This document shows positions 16,765 through 28,006 of a stretch of 64,000 bases of DNA, piece by piece. The first letter of the stretch is position 1; the number at the start of each line of letters is the position of its first letter. The translations under genes were made by a program, and so were the position numbers. The stretch comes from Mycobacterium sp. HUMS_12744610 (GTDB lineage Bacteria; Actinomycetota; Actinomycetes; Mycobacteriales; Mycobacteriaceae). The stretch spans positions 2,232,001 through 2,296,000 of the forward strand of contig NZ_JBGEDP010000001.1 of the NCBI RefSeq assembly GCF_041206865.1. The letters run 5' to 3'. The notes under the pieces were generated by a model, which searched no databases, was not told the DNA's origin, and was given only the letters and a program-made list of their open reading frames with translations.

Positions 16765-19700
16765 CCGCCCAGCCGCTCCAGCAGGTCGGCGACGGACGCC
16801 CCGCCGAGCAGGTCGGCCACGTCCACGTCCCGGTCGAACTCGGCCCTGACGCGACGACGTAACTCCAACGCCTGCAGCGAATCCAGTCCCAGCGCGACCA
16901 GCGGTGCTTCGGTGTCGATCGACTCGGCGTGATCGGCACCGATCGCCCGGGCCACCAGCGCCGTCAGCCGGTGCGGCGCACGCGCCCCGCTGACCGGCCC
17001 TTGTGCGGTTTCGGGGAGCGGGCCGTCGAGTTGCGCCAACAACGACGCGCGCCCGCAGGCGTCCAGCACCGACCGGGCCCGGTCCAACGCGAACGCCGCG
17101 ACGACGGAATTTCCGCCACACCGGCCCATTCCCAGCGCAAGCGCGTCGGCCGAGGACATGGGCAGCAACCCGGTCGGGGACAGTTTCGCTGTGCCCGACG
17201 CCCCGGGGCCGAAAGTGACCGCCCACTGCCCCCATTGCACGGAGGAGCAGTCCAGGCCTTGCGCGCGAAGCCGGTGCGCCATCGCGTCGAGCATCCTGTT
17301 GGCCGCGGCATAGAGGATCAGCCCGCGCCCGCCGACCGTCGCCGCGATCGAGGAGCACAAGACCACGCGGCAGTCGACGGTGCGCGGGAACGCCGCCAGC
17401 ACGCGCCCGCCGCCGACAACCTTGGCGCGCAACGCGTCGTCGGCCATCTCGGAGGTGATGTCCGCCAGTTCGGCACCCGAATAGTGGACCGCGGCGTGGA
17501 CGATCAGGTCCGCGGGCGCGTCCCGGTGCCGTTGCGCCAGTTCGGATATCGCGGCCTGGTCGCCGACGTCGCACCGGGCGACGTCGATGCGTGTCGACGT
17601 TGCCGACCGGATCCGGTGTAGGCGCTGCGCGACGGCCTCAGTCTCGCCCGACCGGCTGACCAGCGTGATCCGCCGCGCGCCCCGGCGGGCGAAGTGGTCG
17701 CAGAATTCCAGTCCCAGCGTGCCGGTCCCCCCGACGACGAGCACATGCTCCCATGGCTTTCCATCAGAATCGGCTGCAGCCGTAGGCTTCTCGGTAACCC
17801 GTTTGGCGTAGAGCCCGCCGTCGCGCAGCGCCAGTTCCGACTCGTCGGCGGTGTGCAGCGCGGCGAGGATCGTGGTGGCGGCCGCCGGTGACGCCGACCC
17901 GGCGTCCAGATCGAGGTGACGGAACCGCACCCGGGGATGTTCGGCGCCCAGGCAGCGAAATCCCGCGCCGACGGCCGCGTGCACCGGATCGGGCGGCGCG
18001 TCGCCGGGGACCGGCTCACCACCCACCGTCACCAGCCAGCACTCGGTGATCGCGTCATCGAGCCGCGGCCACCACGCGCGGCGGGAGAAGAAGGTCGCCA
18101 CCTCGGCGGCGGCGGCCGCGTCGTCCAACTCCGGCGAGGGCGGGAGCAGGATAACGTAGCCGTCCAGACCGATTGCCGCCGAATGGTTCTCCGGGGCGTC
18201 GAGCACCCGCGCCGCGGCACCGATGTCGCCGGCCGCGGCGCACAGGGCCTCGGCCAGTGGCGCGCAGCCCCCGGTGTGGTCGACGATCCCGAAACCGCGC
18301 GGGGGCGCCAGCGAGCGGTGTGAGAGCCGGACCCACTCCTCGGTGAGCAGCCGCGGCGCCGCGGTGACATTGGTCTCCCGGGTCTCCCGGGTCTCCCGGG
18401 TCTCCCGGGGCGCCCGCCGGGTGCGCAGCGGAAGGACCTCGTCGTAGGGCAGCCACAGCTTCGACTCGTTCATCGCGAGGTTGGGGAAGTCGGGCAGCGG
18501 CCGGGTGGGCGGGCCGGTGGGCTCGGCGCGCAGGCATTCCCACGGGTAGGCCTGGTCGTGCACGGCCAGCAGCGCGAGGTTGCGGGTGAACGCGTCCAGG
18601 TCGCCGGCAGCCCGCTCGGACGTGCCGACGACCATGGCCGCGCGCTCGTCCGAGTCCCCCTCGCGGGCCGCGAGGTTGTCCTGGATGGCCAGCTGCAGCG
18701 TCGGATGCTCGGCCAGCTCGACGAACGTGTCGACGCCCAGCTCCAGCGCGGCCGCGACCGCCTTGTCGAACCGGACCGGGTTGCGCAGGTTCCACAGCCA
18801 GTATTCGTCGACCGGCAGGTCCGTGGTGATGCGGCCGCCGAGGGTGCTTCCGATGCAGTCGATCTCGGTGGCCAGGAACGTTTGGTTCTGCAGTTCGTGG
18901 TGGGCGATGGCGCGCACCTTCTCGGCGAGCTCCTGGATCGCGCTGGTGTGCGCCGGGTATCCGACGCGGATGATGCGGGCGAAGGTCCCGCGCTCGGTGA
19001 ACGCGTCGACGATGCCCTGCACCGTGTCGCGGTCGCCGGAGATCCCGACCATGTTGGGCGAGTTGACCACCGACAGCTGCGCCCACCCCGAGCATCGTGC
19101 GAGCGCGTCCTCGCAGGAGTCGCGGCCGGCGGCGACGACGGCCATCGCGTAGTCGCCGGAGCCGAACTCGTCGGCCGCGTGCGCGCGAACGCCGATGACG
19201 CGCACGGCATCCGGCAGTGTCACGGCGCCGGACACGTAGGCGGCAGCGATCTCCCCCTGGCTGTGCCCGATCGTGGAAGCGGGCGCGACGCCGAACGACC
19301 GCCACAGCGCGGCCAACCCGGCCATCTGGGTGAACAGCGCGGGCTGCACCGTGCTCGCGGCGTCTGGAGCCGGAAGTTTCTCGTCGAGAAGGTAATTCAG
19401 CGGCGACTCGCCGACCAGCGTCTCGAAGGCCGCGGCGCAGCGGTCCACCTCGTCGCGGAACGCGGGGACCGCGTCGTAGAAGAGCCGGCCCATCCCGGGG
19501 CGCTGGCCGCCCTGCCCGGGAAAGACGTAGGCGAGTTTGCGTGCGGCGGCCGGTGTCTCGCTGCGCACCACCGCGGGATGCGCGCGGTCATCGGCGACCG
19601 CCCGCAGCGCGCCGGTCAACTCCTCGCCGGTGCCGACCATGGCCAGGGCCCGGTGCCTGCGGGCGGTCCGGGTGCGGAACAGCATCGCCGCGATCTGCTG

Positions 19701-19832
19701 CGGCGTCACCGCGGGATGCCGCGTGGCGTAGGACAGGACGGCCGCGGCCTCGGCGCGCAACGGCCCGGGCGCGTCGGCGGACAGCAGGACCGGGACGGTG
19801 CCGTTGGGGAGGCGGTAGGTCACGGGCGTCAC
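16761..19832 (-). CDS. mbtD: Polyketide synthase MbtD (AT-KR-ACP)
   Basis: 1023 aa (M. tuberculosis MbtD about 1004) from a GTG at 19832 that overlaps the mbtC stop (GTGA). Acyltransferase domain about residues 95-420 with [14 protein letters not shown] and active-site GHSQGE. Ketoreductase about 680-890 with [14 protein letters not shown] and the catalytic Ser/Tyr/Asn region (SSIAATVG...LYAAANRM). C-terminal ACP with [12 protein letters not shown]. With MbtC it makes the beta-hydroxyacyl (3-hydroxybutyrate-type) unit of the siderophore. A (Arg-Glu-Thr)4 repeat forms part of the linker between AT and KR. Confidence 0.95.
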   Translation of the reverse strand: MTPVTYRLPNGTVPVLLSADAPGPLRAEAAAVLSYATRHPAVTPQQIAAMLFRTRTARRHRALAMVGTGEELTGALRAVADDRAHPAVVRSETPAAARKLAYVFPGQGGQRPGMGRLFYDAVPAFRDEVDRCAAAFETLVGESPLNYLLDEKLPAPDAASTVQPALFTQMAGLAALWRSFGVAPASTIGHSQGEIAAAYVSGAVTLPDAVRVIGVRAHAADEFGSGDYAMAVVAAGRDSCEDALARCSGWAQLSVVNSPNMVGISGDRDTVQGIVDAFTERGTFARIIRVGYPAHTSAIQELAEKVRAIAHHELQNQTFLATEIDCIGSTLGGRITTDLPVDEYWLWNLRNPVRFDKAVAAALELGVDTFVELAEHPTLQLAIQDNLAAREGDSDERAAMVVGTSERAAGDLDAFTRNLALLAVHDQAYPWECLRAEPTGPPTRPLPDFPNLAMNESKLWLPYDEVLPLRTRRAPRETRETRETRETNVTAAPRLLTEEWVRLSHRSLAPPRGFGIVDHTGGCAPLAEALCAAAGDIGAAARVLDAPENHSAAIGLDGYVILLPPSPELDDAAAAAEVATFFSRRAWWPRLDDAITECWLVTVGGEPVPGDAPPDPVHAAVGAGFRCLGAEHPRVRFRHLDLDAGSASPAAATTILAALHTADESELALRDGGLYAKRVTEKPTAAADSDGKPWEHVLVVGGTGTLGLEFCDHFARRGARRITLVSRSGETEAVAQRLHRIRSATSTRIDVARCDVGDQAAISELAQRHRDAPADLIVHAAVHYSGAELADITSEMADDALRAKVVGGGRVLAAFPRTVDCRVVLCSSIAATVGGRGLILYAAANRMLDAMAHRLRAQGLDCSSVQWGQWAVTFGPGASGTAKLSPTGLLPMSSADALALGMGRCGGNSVVAAFALDRARSVLDACGRASLLAQLDGPLPETAQGPVSGARAPHRLTALVARAIGADHAESIDTEAPLVALGLDSLQALELRRRVRAEFDRDVDVADLLGGASVADLLERLGG
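18372..18407 (-). repeat. 9-bp tandem repeat inside mbtD (minisatellite)
   Basis: GGTCTCCCG is repeated four times head to tail in perfect register. The unit is 9 bp, so gain or loss of copies keeps the mbtD frame. It encodes Arg-Glu-Thr repeats in the linker between the AT and KR domains, a place likely to tolerate length changes. A candidate strain-typing VNTR. Confidence 0.9.
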
Positions 19833-21124
19833 CCCCACGGATCCGCGGGCATCGCGACGAGGGCGTGCGCGTTGGCCCCGCCGGCGCCGAACGACGACAC
19901 GGCGCCGTAGCGGAGGCCGTCGCTCGCCTCCCACTCGTGCAGCTTGGCGGCCAGCCGCAGGCCGGTGAGGTCCCAGTCCAGCATCGTGGTCGGGTTGTCG
20001 GCGAAAAGGGTTGGGGGAACGGCGCCGTGCCGGCCGGCGAGCAGCAGCTTGATCAGCCCGAGGATCCCGGACGCCGCCTGCGGGTGCCCCAGGTTCGACT
20101 TGATCGAGCCGATCGGCGCCGAGCAGCCCGCCGCGCCGTAGGTCTTGAACAGCGCGAGCAGTTCCACCGGGTCGCCGGCGAGCGTTCCGGTGCCGTGCCC
20201 CTCGATCATTCCGACGGCGGCCGGGTCGATGCCGGCCGCGTCGAGCGTCTTGCGGATCAGCTGTTCCTGTGCGCGCACCCGGGGCACCAGGATCGGCTTG
20301 CCCTTGCCGTTGTGGTTGGTGCGGATCGCCAGGATGCGCCCGAAGACCGGATGCCCGAGCCGGCGTGCCCGCGATTCGCGCTCCACCAGGACCATGCCCG
20401 CGCCTTCCCCCCACACGGTGCCGCTGGCGTCGGCGGAGTAGGCGCGGCAATGCCCGTCGTCGGAAAGCGCGTTGAGCCTTGCGAACTCGTAGAACGCCCC
20501 CGGAGAACCCATGACGCACACCCCGCCGGCGAGCGCCCAGTCGCACTCGTCGGCCGCGACGGCCGTGGCGGCCAGGTGCAGCGCGGTCAACGACGAGGCG
20601 CATGCGGTGTCGATGCTGATCGACGGTCCCGTCAGGCCGAGGCTGTGCGAGATGCGGGCGGCGCCACCCAGCTGTCCCAGGCTCGCGATCCGGTGCCCGG
20701 TGTGGGCGTCGGCGACGGCCGCGCGGGGCCCGTACTCCATCGGCGACATGCCGACGAAGCAGCCGACGAATTCCCCGTCCAGCCCGGCCGGGTTGATGCC
20801 GCAGTTCTCCAGCACCTTCCAGGCCACCCGCATCGCGACCCGCTGCTGCGGGTGCATGACGAGGGCCTCGCGGTGGGTGACGCCGAACAGCGCCGGGTCG
20901 AATCGGGTTGCGCCGTCGAGGAATCCGCCGGCGTCGCGGACCGGGCCCCAGCCGTCGAGCTGCGACACCGAGAACAGATCGTCCAGCGGCCAGCCGCGGT
21001 CGCGGGGGAAGGGCCCGATGAGTTCCCTGGCCTCGGCCAGCGCCGCCCACAACGCGTCGGGGCTGTCGATCCCGCCCGGTGCCTCGACCGCCATCGCGGA
21101 GATGACGATGGGGTCGGCGCTCAC
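19829..21124 (-). CDS. mbtC: Beta-ketoacyl synthase MbtC
   Basis: 431 aa (M. tuberculosis MbtC 444) from a GTG at 21124 that overlaps the mbtT stop (GTGA). A single KS domain with the full Cys-His-His triad: SIDTACASSLTALH, EGHGTGTLAGDP and GSIKSNLGHPQAASG. It catalyses the decarboxylative condensation that extends the siderophore chain using the malonyl unit on MbtD. The longer open frame running upstream to 23080 is a shadow of the opposite strand. Confidence 0.95.
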   Translation of the reverse strand: MSADPIVISAMAVEAPGGIDSPDALWAALAEARELIGPFPRDRGWPLDDLFSVSQLDGWGPVRDAGGFLDGATRFDPALFGVTHREALVMHPQQRVAMRVAWKVLENCGINPAGLDGEFVGCFVGMSPMEYGPRAAVADAHTGHRIASLGQLGGAARISHSLGLTGPSISIDTACASSLTALHLAATAVAADECDWALAGGVCVMGSPGAFYEFARLNALSDDGHCRAYSADASGTVWGEGAGMVLVERESRARRLGHPVFGRILAIRTNHNGKGKPILVPRVRAQEQLIRKTLDAAGIDPAAVGMIEGHGTGTLAGDPVELLALFKTYGAAGCSAPIGSIKSNLGHPQAASGILGLIKLLLAGRHGAVPPTLFADNPTTMLDWDLTGLRLAAKLHEWEASDGLRYGAVSSFGAGGANAHALVAMPADPWG

Positions 21125-21876
21125 GCCGTCTGCTCGGCGCGCGAGGTCAGCAGCGCCGCGATCGCGTCGACGTGCCGGTCGAGGTAGAAATGCCCGCCGT
21201 CGAACATCGTGACCCTGACGGAGCCGGTGTGCTTGCCCCACCCGTACAGGTCGGCCAGCGTCACATACGGGTCCTGATCTCCGCCCATGGCGTGAATCGG
21301 CGCCGCCACCTTGACGTCTGCGGCGCAGGAATAGGCGTCGAACGCCTTGAAGTCGGCCTTGACCACCGGAAGCGTCAGCCGCATCAGGTCGCGGTCGGCC
21401 AGCACACCGGAGGCGGTGCCCTCGAGCGCCAGCAGGTGGTTGAGGAGTTCCTCGTCGTCGTCGGTGGGGTGCGACGGTTTGGCCGCGGCGTGACAGGGGG
21501 CCACGGTCGCCGAGACGTTGAGCTGATCGACCCGGATGCCCGCGGCCTCCGCGAGCCGGACGAACTCGAAGGCGACCATGGCGCCCATGCTGTGGCCGAA
21601 GGCGACGATCGGGACCCCGCGGTTGCGCTTGGAGGCGGAGAACTCGGCGAACGCCCCCGCCGCGATCTCCGGCAACGTGGCGAGCGGGGGCTCGGCGGCG
21701 CGGTCCTGGCGTCCGGGGTACTGGAAGACGACGACGTCGAACGCCCGGCTGAGCACCTTCGAGAACTCGCGGTAGGCCGACGCGCCGGCCCCGGCGTGGG
21801 GAAACACGAGCAGCGGCGGGCTGCCCGGCGACTGCGGCTCGTGGAACTGCCTGGCCCACCCCAGCGTGCGCGGCAT
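21121..21876 (-). CDS. mbtT: Stand-alone thioesterase of the mycobactin cluster (MbtT-like)
   Basis: 251 aa from the ATG at 21876, chosen for the GAGAGGTGGGAG just upstream; an ATG at 21924 would leave almost no room beside the IdeR box. An alpha/beta-hydrolase of the type II/GrsT class: LLVFPHAGAGASAYREF, nucleophile GHSMGAMVAFE, Asp in GGDQDPYV and His in GGHFYLDRH. Type II thioesterases clear misprimed carrier domains or release products. In M. tuberculosis the thioesterase is the C-terminal domain of MbtB; MbtB here ends without one. First gene of the mbtT-mbtC-mbtD operon. Confidence 0.85.
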   Translation of the reverse strand: MPRTLGWARQFHEPQSPGSPPLLVFPHAGAGASAYREFSKVLSRAFDVVVFQYPGRQDRAAEPPLATLPEIAAGAFAEFSASKRNRGVPIVAFGHSMGAMVAFEFVRLAEAAGIRVDQLNVSATVAPCHAAAKPSHPTDDDEELLNHLLALEGTASGVLADRDLMRLTLPVVKADFKAFDAYSCAADVKVAAPIHAMGGDQDPYVTLADLYGWGKHTGSVRVTMFDGGHFYLDRHVDAIAALLTSRAEQTA

Positions 21877-21929
21877 GCGCTCCCACCTCTCGTTCTCGCC
21901 CCGGCGCGCAGCCGCGCGGAGCATGCAAC

Positions 21930-21948
21930 TTAGCGAAGGCTAACATAA
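21930..21948. promoter_or_regulatory. IdeR (iron) box between mbtT and the formyltransferase gene
   Basis: TTAGCGAAGGCTAACATAA matches the IdeR consensus TTAGGTTAGGCTAACCTAA at 15 of 19 positions. It sits 54 bp upstream of the mbtT start and 89 bp upstream of the formyltransferase start, so it can control both the mbtT-C-D unit and the fmt-mbtE-F-B unit. Confidence 0.88.
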
Positions 21949-22036
21949 GCTGCTGGGCTGGTGGGTGGCGCCCGAACGGGCCTCGACCACGAGTCCGGAC
22001 CTGGCCGACCAGCGACGATGGAGAGGGGTTCGACTG

Positions 22037-22987
22037 ATGCGCGTGGTGTCGTTCGGTTACCAGACCTGGGGATGGCGGACCCTGCAGGCGCTGATCGACC
22101 TGGACCACGACGTGGTCCTGGCGGTCACCCATCCCGCCAGCGAGCACTCCTACAAGGCGATCTGGTCGGAGTCGGTCGAAGACCTCGCGCGCGAGCACGG
22201 CGTCCCGGTGCACCTGACCGAGCGCGTCGACACCGCAACCATCGACCTGGTCAAGCGCGCCGAGCCCGACGTCATCGTGGTCAACAGCTGGTACACCTGG
22301 ATGCCGCCGGAGCTGTACACGCTGCCGCCGCATGGCACCTTGAACCTGCACGACTCGCTGCTGCCCAAGTTCACCGGGTTTTCCCCCGTCCTGTGGGCGC
22401 TGATCAGCGGCGAGACCGAGTTCGGGCTGACGGTGCACCGGATGGACGACGGCCTGGACAGCGGCGACATCCTGATCCAGCACTCGCTGCCGATCGGGCC
22501 CACCGACACCGGCACCGACCTGGTGCTGCGCGGGCTGGACCTGATCCCGGGTGCGCTGCGCGACGCGCTGACGGCCCTGGAGTCCGGGACCGCGGTGTGG
22601 CGTCCGCAGGACAAGGCCCAGCGCACCTACTTCCACAAGCGTTGCGAGCGCGACAGTCTGCTCGACTGGAGCTGGCCGGCTGCCGATCTGGAGCGGTTCG
22701 TGCGGGCGCTGTCCGACCCGTATCCGCGGGCGTTCACCCGCTACCGCGGCGAGCGCATCGAGATCGTCGAGGCGCGGGTGTCGGAGGCGCGGTACGGCGG
22801 AACGCCGGGCCGAGTGATCGTGCAGGAGGGCGGCGGTGTGGTGGTGTGCGGGCCGGAGGCGTTCCGGGGTGGTAACCACGGCCTGGTGATCACCCGCCTG
22901 CGGGGCGCCGACGGCCGGGAGCACCGCGGTGCGGAGTTCTTCCTGCGCGGGGGCTACGTCAACAGTTCGACGGCATCCAACGGTTAG
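22037..22987 (+). CDS. Formyltransferase (Fmt/hydroxyornithine-formyltransferase-like) in the siderophore cluster
   Basis: 316 aa from ATG 22037 with GGAGAGGGG upstream. N-terminal formyl_trans_N fold with the catalytic Asn-x-His in [17 protein letters not shown] (about 105) and the catalytic Asp region [15 protein letters not shown] (about 140), followed by a C-terminal Fmt-like domain. Such enzymes transfer formyl from N10-formyltetrahydrofolate. The position as first gene of the iron-regulated mbtE-F-B operon suggests formylation of N6-hydroxylysine, as FxbA is thought to do for hydroxyornithine in M. smegmatis exochelin. It is unlikely to be the housekeeping fmt. The M. tuberculosis mbt cluster has no counterpart. 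Confidence 0.85.
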   Translation: MRVVSFGYQTWGWRTLQALIDLDHDVVLAVTHPASEHSYKAIWSESVEDLAREHGVPVHLTERVDTATIDLVKRAEPDVIVVNSWYTWMPPELYTLPPHGTLNLHDSLLPKFTGFSPVLWALISGETEFGLTVHRMDDGLDSGDILIQHSLPIGPTDTGTDLVLRGLDLIPGALRDALTALESGTAVWRPQDKAQRTYFHKRCERDSLLDWSWPAADLERFVRALSDPYPRAFTRYRGERIEIVEARVSEARYGGTPGRVIVQEGGGVVVCGPEAFRGGNHGLVITRLRGADGREHRGAEFFLRGGYVNSSTASNG

Positions 22988-22998
22988 CGGGGCGAGCC

Positions 22999-25900
22999 AT
23001 GGCAGAACATCCCAGGACCGTGCAGGAACGCCGTCGCGAGCTGCTGCGCCGACGCATCGCCGAAAGCGGGCTGGCCGCAACCCAATCCGCCGGGCCCCAG
23101 GCCGTGCGGGCGGGGGAGCGATACCCCCTTTCGCCCGGACAGCGGCGGATGTGGTTCCTGCAGGCGATGGACGCCGACGACGTCACGCTCAACGTCTGCC
23201 TCGCCTACCGGATGACGGGCCCGGTGGACCCGGAGCGGCTGCGTGCGGCCTTCGGCGACCTGGTGGCGCGGCACGCGATCCTGCGCACGGTATACGGGGT
23301 GGACAGCGAGGGCGAACCGTATCAGGTGTTCTCCGATGGCGTCGAGATCGGTTGGCTCACAGTCGATCTGACTCAGCTTCCCGAGGCGGAACGCGATCGT
23401 CAGATCGCGGCCCTGGCGCGCGCCGAGTTCGGCCGGCCGTTCGACCTCACCACCGACCTGCCGCTGCGGACGACCCTGGTCCACAGCGGGACCGACGAGT
23501 TCGTGCTGCTGTTCGTCGCACACCACATCTGCTGGGACGACGACTGCTGGGCCGTCTTCTCCGCCGAGCTGAGCGCGGCCTACAACGGTGACCGGCTCGG
23601 CGACGCGCCGCAGTTCGTGGCCGCCGCGGTGCTGCAGGCCGCCGCCGAACCCACCGTCGCCGACGTCGGCTACTGGGCCGACACGCTGCGGCCGGCGCCC
23701 GAACCGCTGCAACTTCCCGGCCTGGCCGGCCCGGGTCCGTCGCGGGAGGCCGAGCGCCGATCCCGGGTCATGCCCCCCGAATTGTTCGCCAGGGTAGAAG
23801 AATTCGCCCAGCGGCACGCCGCCACGCCGTTCATGGTGCTGCTGGCGGCCTTCGGGGTGCTGGTGCGCCGCTACACCGGCGCCCCGGACTTCCTGGTGTC
23901 CGTGCCGGTGACCGCGCGCGAGCCCGCCGCGCGGGGGGCGCTCGGATATTTCGGCAACACGCTGCTGCTGCGGCTCACCGCGCGGCCGCAGGACACCTTC
24001 GTCTCGTTCGTCGACGCGGTCCGCGAAACCTGCCTCAACGGATTCGCCCACCAGTCCGTCGGCATCGACCGGGTCGTGCGCGAGGTGAACCCGGAACGGC
24101 TGGGTCACGACGGTATGGACCGGCTGGTGCGGCTGGGCTTCTCGTGGCGCAAGACCGCCAACGACTTCGCCCTGCACGGCGTCGCCGTGCGGCAGCTCGA
24201 CCTGGCCGCGGTGACCGCACACCTGCCGCTGGCGCTGGCGATCGTGCTCGACCCGGACCGGGTGTCCGTCGAGTTCGAATACCAGACCCGGCTCGGCGGC
24301 GAACTCGTGGACCGGATGCTGGGGCACTACCTGCAGCTGCTGGACCATGCGCTGGGCGAGCCCGGGCACCGGATCACCGGCATCGACATGCTCGGTCCCG
24401 GCGAGCGCGCCGCCGTCCTGGCGCAATCGCACGGCGAACTCGTCGCGACGCCGGCCACCACGATGGTGGCGCTGCTCGAGGCGGCCGCCGACGCCACCCC
24501 GGGTGCTGTCGCGCTCGTCTCCGACGAGGCGCGGCTGACCTACGCCGGGCTGCATCGCCGCGCGAACCGGCTGGCGCGCCTGCTCGTTCGGCGCGGTTTC
24601 GGGCCCGAGGACATCGTCGGCCTGCGCATGACGACGTCGATCGAGTTCGTCGTCGCGATGCTCGCCGTGCTGAAAGCCGGGGCGGCGTATCTGCCGATCG
24701 ACCCCGCCTACCCCGACGAGCGCATCGAATACCTCATCGCGGACGCGCGGCCGCGGACGGTCATCGGGCAGCAGGAGTTCGCCGCCGCCGAACGCGACGC
24801 CGATCGGCTCCCGGACGCCGCGCTGACCGACGCCGACCGGCGCGGCCCGTTGCACCCGGATCACCTGGCCTACGTCATCTACACGTCCGGTTCCACCGGC
24901 CGTCCCAAGGGCGTGGCCGTGTCGCACCGCGCGATCGCCGAGCACGTCGACGGCTTCGTGGCCGAATGGAGCATGACCGCCGACGACCGGCTGTTGCAGT
25001 CGTCATCGGTGAGCTTCGACGCGTCGCTCCTGGACATCTTCGTCACGCTGACGCTGGGTGCGCGGCTGGTGGTGCCCAGGCCCGGGGCGTTCGGCGACCT
25101 CGACTACGTCGCGGACCTGATCGAGCGCCATCGCGTCACCGTGCTGCACATGGTCCCGTCGATGCTGAGCACCCTGCTGCTGCTGCCGCGGGCCGCCCAG
25201 TGGCGGGCGCTGCGGCACGTCCCGGTGGGCGGGGAGGCGCTGCCCGGCGAGGTGGCCGACAGATTCGCCGGCCACTTCGATGCGGAGCTGCGCAACCACT
25301 ACGGGCCCACGGAGGCCGTGGTCTGCGCGACGCACATGAAAGTCGAAGGCGCACAGGGCTTCCGCGTGGTGCCCATCGGCGTGCCGAACCGCAACGTGTA
25401 CGCCTATGTGCTCGACGAGGAGCTGCAGCCGGTGCCCGCGCAGGTGATCGGCGAGCTCTACCTGGGTGGGGCGCAGCTGGCGCGCGGATATCTGGGGCGC
25501 CCCGGGCTGACGGCGGAGCGCTTCGTCGCCGACCCGTTCGCCGCGGGGATGCGGATGTACCGGACGGGAGACCTGGTGCGCCGCAACCTCTCCGGCGAGC
25601 TGGAATTCGTCGGTCGCGCCGACGAGCAGGTGAAGGTCCGTGGCTACCGCATCGAGCTCGGCGAAGTCGAGTCCGTGATCGCCACCCACCCGGCGGTCCG
25701 GCACTGCCTCGTCGTCGCCGAGGACACCGAGGCCGGGCCGGCGCTGGCCGCCTACCTGGTGCCCGCGACCGCTGCGGGCCCGTCGGGCGGGCCCGCAGGC
25801 ATCGACGTCGGCATCGACATCGAGGAGATCCGCGCCCACGCCGCGGCGGCACTGCCGGACTACATGGTGCCCAGCGCATTCGGGGTCATCCCCGAGATCC

Positions 25901-28005
25901 CGCTGATGGTCAGCGGGAAACTGGACAAGCGGGCGCTGCCGCCGCCCACCCCCGTGGCCGCGCGCGGCCACCGCCGGCCGGCCACCGAGATCGAGCGCCG
26001 GATCTGCGCGATCTTTGCCCGCCTGTTCGGCCGCGACGAGGGCTGGGACAGCATCGGTGCCGACGACTCGTTCTTCGGCCTGGGCGGCCATTCGCTGCTG
26101 GCGGCCCGCCTGGTAGCCCAGATCCGGAGCGCATTCTCGGTGGAGTGCACCGTGCGCGCGGTGTTCGACGCCCCGACGCCGGCCGGGTTGGCGCGGCTGG
26201 TCGAACGGCTGCGCGCCGGATCCGGCGTCGAGCAGATCCGGCCGCAGCTGACCGAGCGGGACCGCCCCGCCCGGCCCCCGCTGTCGTATTCCCAACTCGC
26301 CATGTGGTTCCAGTACCGGATGCGGGGAGCCAACGACGTCTTCAACATGGCGCTTGCGCTGCGCTTCAACGGCCCGCTGGACACCGCGGTGCTCACCGCG
26401 GCGCTCAACGACGTGGTGGCCCGCCACGAGGCGCTGCGCACGAATTTCGTCGAGCACGACGGGATGCCCTACCAGCACGTGCACCCCGAACTCCGGCTCG
26501 AACCGGAGGTGACCGAGGTCGCTCCCGGCCGGCTCGACGACACGATCGCCGAGCTGCGGGGCCACGTGTTCGCGCTCGAATCCGAACCGCTGATCCGGCC
26601 CACCCTGCTGGTGGCAGGCCCGGACACCCATGTGCTGCTGTTGCTGATCCACCACATGGTGACCGACCACACCTCCTTCGGCATCCTGTTCGACGACCTC
26701 GTCACCGCGTACCGGGCGCGGTGCCACGCGCAGGCTCCACAGTGGGCCAAACCACCTCTCCAGTTCGCCGATTACGCTCTGTGGCAACGGAATACGTTCG
26801 AAACTCTGGAACCGTGGGCGGGTGCGGAACTGGACCACTGGCGCGGGGCGCTGGCCGAACTGCCCGCCGACATCTCGGTGGCCGCCGACCACACGCGTCC
26901 GCCGGTGCTCGGAAGGCGCGGGGAGGTGGTCGATTTCACCGTCGCCGCGGCCCGGCGGGCGGCCCTTGTCCGGTTGGCCGAGGAGGTCGGCACCACCGAG
27001 TTCTCGGTGTACCACGCGGTCCTGGCCGTCGTGTTGCACACGCTGGGCGGCGGCACGGACATCGCAATCGGCAGTCCCGTGGCCTGCCGGGTCGACGAGC
27101 GCACCGCGAACCTGACCGGGCCCTGCGCCAACGTGGTGGTGCTGCGCACCGACCTGTCCGGGGAGCCGAGCCTGCGCGACCTCGTCGCGCGCAGCCGGGA
27201 CAGCGTGAAAGACGCGCTGGCGCATCAGGAATTCCCCATCGAGCGGCTCGTCGAGGCGCTCAACCCCCCACGTTCGCCGTCGCGCAACCACCCACTGTTC
27301 CAGAATTCCATTCACTTCCGCGGCGAGGACTGGACACTGCTGCCGCGCGACCTGACCGGCAGCGGGGACACCACGGTGTCGGCGCTCCCGATGGATTTCG
27401 AGATCTCCCTGCTGGACCTCAACGTCGGGGTGAACGTGACCCCGGACGCCGAACTCGACGTGCGGGTCGTCGCCAACGCCGATCTCTACGAGCCCGCGAC
27501 GGTCCGGCGGATCGCCGCCGCCCTCGACAACGCGTTCGACGCGTTCGCGACCACCCCCGACGCGGCGGTCAGCGCGCTCGGGCTGCTACCCGCCGCCGAC
27601 CTGCAGGCGCTGCTGGCCCCGCCCGCCCCGGCCGAAGCGCGGCCGTCCCAACCGCTGTCCGGCGGCTCCGCCGATACCGAACGGGCGCTGACGACCCTGC
27701 TCGAGGAGCTGCTCGAGATCACCGGCGTCGACCGCGAGGACAACTTCTTCGCCGTCGGCGGCGACAGCATCGTCGCCGTGCAGCTGGCGGCCCGCGCCAC
27801 CGCCCAGGGACTGACGCTGACCCCGGCGATGGTGTTCGAGCACATGACCATCGCCGAGCTCGCCGCCGCCGTGGACGCGGCCGCCGATCAGCACACGCCG
27901 CAACATGATTCGGCGCCGGAGCCGCCGTCGGCGCCGATGAGCGCGTCGGGCCTGGACGCCGGCACGCTGGCGGAGCTCACCGCCTCCTGGCTCCGGGAAT
28001 CGTGA
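22999..28005 (+). CDS. mbtE: Nonribosomal peptide synthetase MbtE (C-A-PCP-C-PCP)
   Basis: 1668 aa (M. tuberculosis MbtE 1682) from ATG 22999, 11 nt after the formyltransferase. Domains in order: a short N-terminal helical docking segment ([16 protein letters not shown]); C1 about 40-460 with HHICWDD at 175; A about 490-1000 with [16 protein letters not shown] at 628 and YRTGDLV; PCP1 with [11 protein letters not shown] near 1030; C2 about 1090-1530 with HHMVTDH at 1217; PCP2 with [11 protein letters not shown] near 1585. It adds the first (hydroxy)lysine residue. The second C-PCP pair has no adenylation domain of its own. Confidence 0.92.
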   Translation: MAEHPRTVQERRRELLRRRIAESGLAATQSAGPQAVRAGERYPLSPGQRRMWFLQAMDADDVTLNVCLAYRMTGPVDPERLRAAFGDLVARHAILRTVYGVDSEGEPYQVFSDGVEIGWLTVDLTQLPEAERDRQIAALARAEFGRPFDLTTDLPLRTTLVHSGTDEFVLLFVAHHICWDDDCWAVFSAELSAAYNGDRLGDAPQFVAAAVLQAAAEPTVADVGYWADTLRPAPEPLQLPGLAGPGPSREAERRSRVMPPELFARVEEFAQRHAATPFMVLLAAFGVLVRRYTGAPDFLVSVPVTAREPAARGALGYFGNTLLLRLTARPQDTFVSFVDAVRETCLNGFAHQSVGIDRVVREVNPERLGHDGMDRLVRLGFSWRKTANDFALHGVAVRQLDLAAVTAHLPLALAIVLDPDRVSVEFEYQTRLGGELVDRMLGHYLQLLDHALGEPGHRITGIDMLGPGERAAVLAQSHGELVATPATTMVALLEAAADATPGAVALVSDEARLTYAGLHRRANRLARLLVRRGFGPEDIVGLRMTTSIEFVVAMLAVLKAGAAYLPIDPAYPDERIEYLIADARPRTVIGQQEFAAAERDADRLPDAALTDADRRGPLHPDHLAYVIYTSGSTGRPKGVAVSHRAIAEHVDGFVAEWSMTADDRLLQSSSVSFDASLLDIFVTLTLGARLVVPRPGAFGDLDYVADLIERHRVTVLHMVPSMLSTLLLLPRAAQWRALRHVPVGGEALPGEVADRFAGHFDAELRNHYGPTEAVVCATHMKVEGAQGFRVVPIGVPNRNVYAYVLDEELQPVPAQVIGELYLGGAQLARGYLGRPGLTAERFVADPFAAGMRMYRTGDLVRRNLSGELEFVGRADEQVKVRGYRIELGEVESVIATHPAVRHCLVVAEDTEAGPALAAYLVPATAAGPSGGPAGIDVGIDIEEIRAHAAAALPDYMVPSAFGVIPEIPLMVSGKLDKRALPPPTPVAARGHRRPATEIERRICAIFARLFGRDEGWDSIGADDSFFGLGGHSLLAARLVAQIRSAFSVECTVRAVFDAPTPAGLARLVERLRAGSGVEQIRPQLTERDRPARPPLSYSQLAMWFQYRMRGANDVFNMALALRFNGPLDTAVLTAALNDVVARHEALRTNFVEHDGMPYQHVHPELRLEPEVTEVAPGRLDDTIAELRGHVFALESEPLIRPTLLVAGPDTHVLLLLIHHMVTDHTSFGILFDDLVTAYRARCHAQAPQWAKPPLQFADYALWQRNTFETLEPWAGAELDHWRGALAELPADISVAADHTRPPVLGRRGEVVDFTVAAARRAALVRLAEEVGTTEFSVYHAVLAVVLHTLGGGTDIAIGSPVACRVDERTANLTGPCANVVVLRTDLSGEPSLRDLVARSRDSVKDALAHQEFPIERLVEALNPPRSPSRNHPLFQNSIHFRGEDWTLLPRDLTGSGDTTVSALPMDFEISLLDLNVGVNVTPDAELDVRVVANADLYEPATVRRIAAALDNAFDAFATTPDAAVSALGLLPAADLQALLAPPAPAEARPSQPLSGGSADTERALTTLLEELLEITGVDREDNFFAVGGDSIVAVQLAARATAQGLTLTPAMVFEHMTIAELAAAVDAAADQHTPQHDSAPEPPSAPMSASGLDAGTLAELTASWLRES

Positions 28006-28006
28006 G

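Noticed and set aside
25003..27315. A 770-codon open frame on the minus strand within mbtE
   Set aside because: Antisense shadow caused by high third-position G+C; it matches no family, whereas the plus strand has a complete NRPS.
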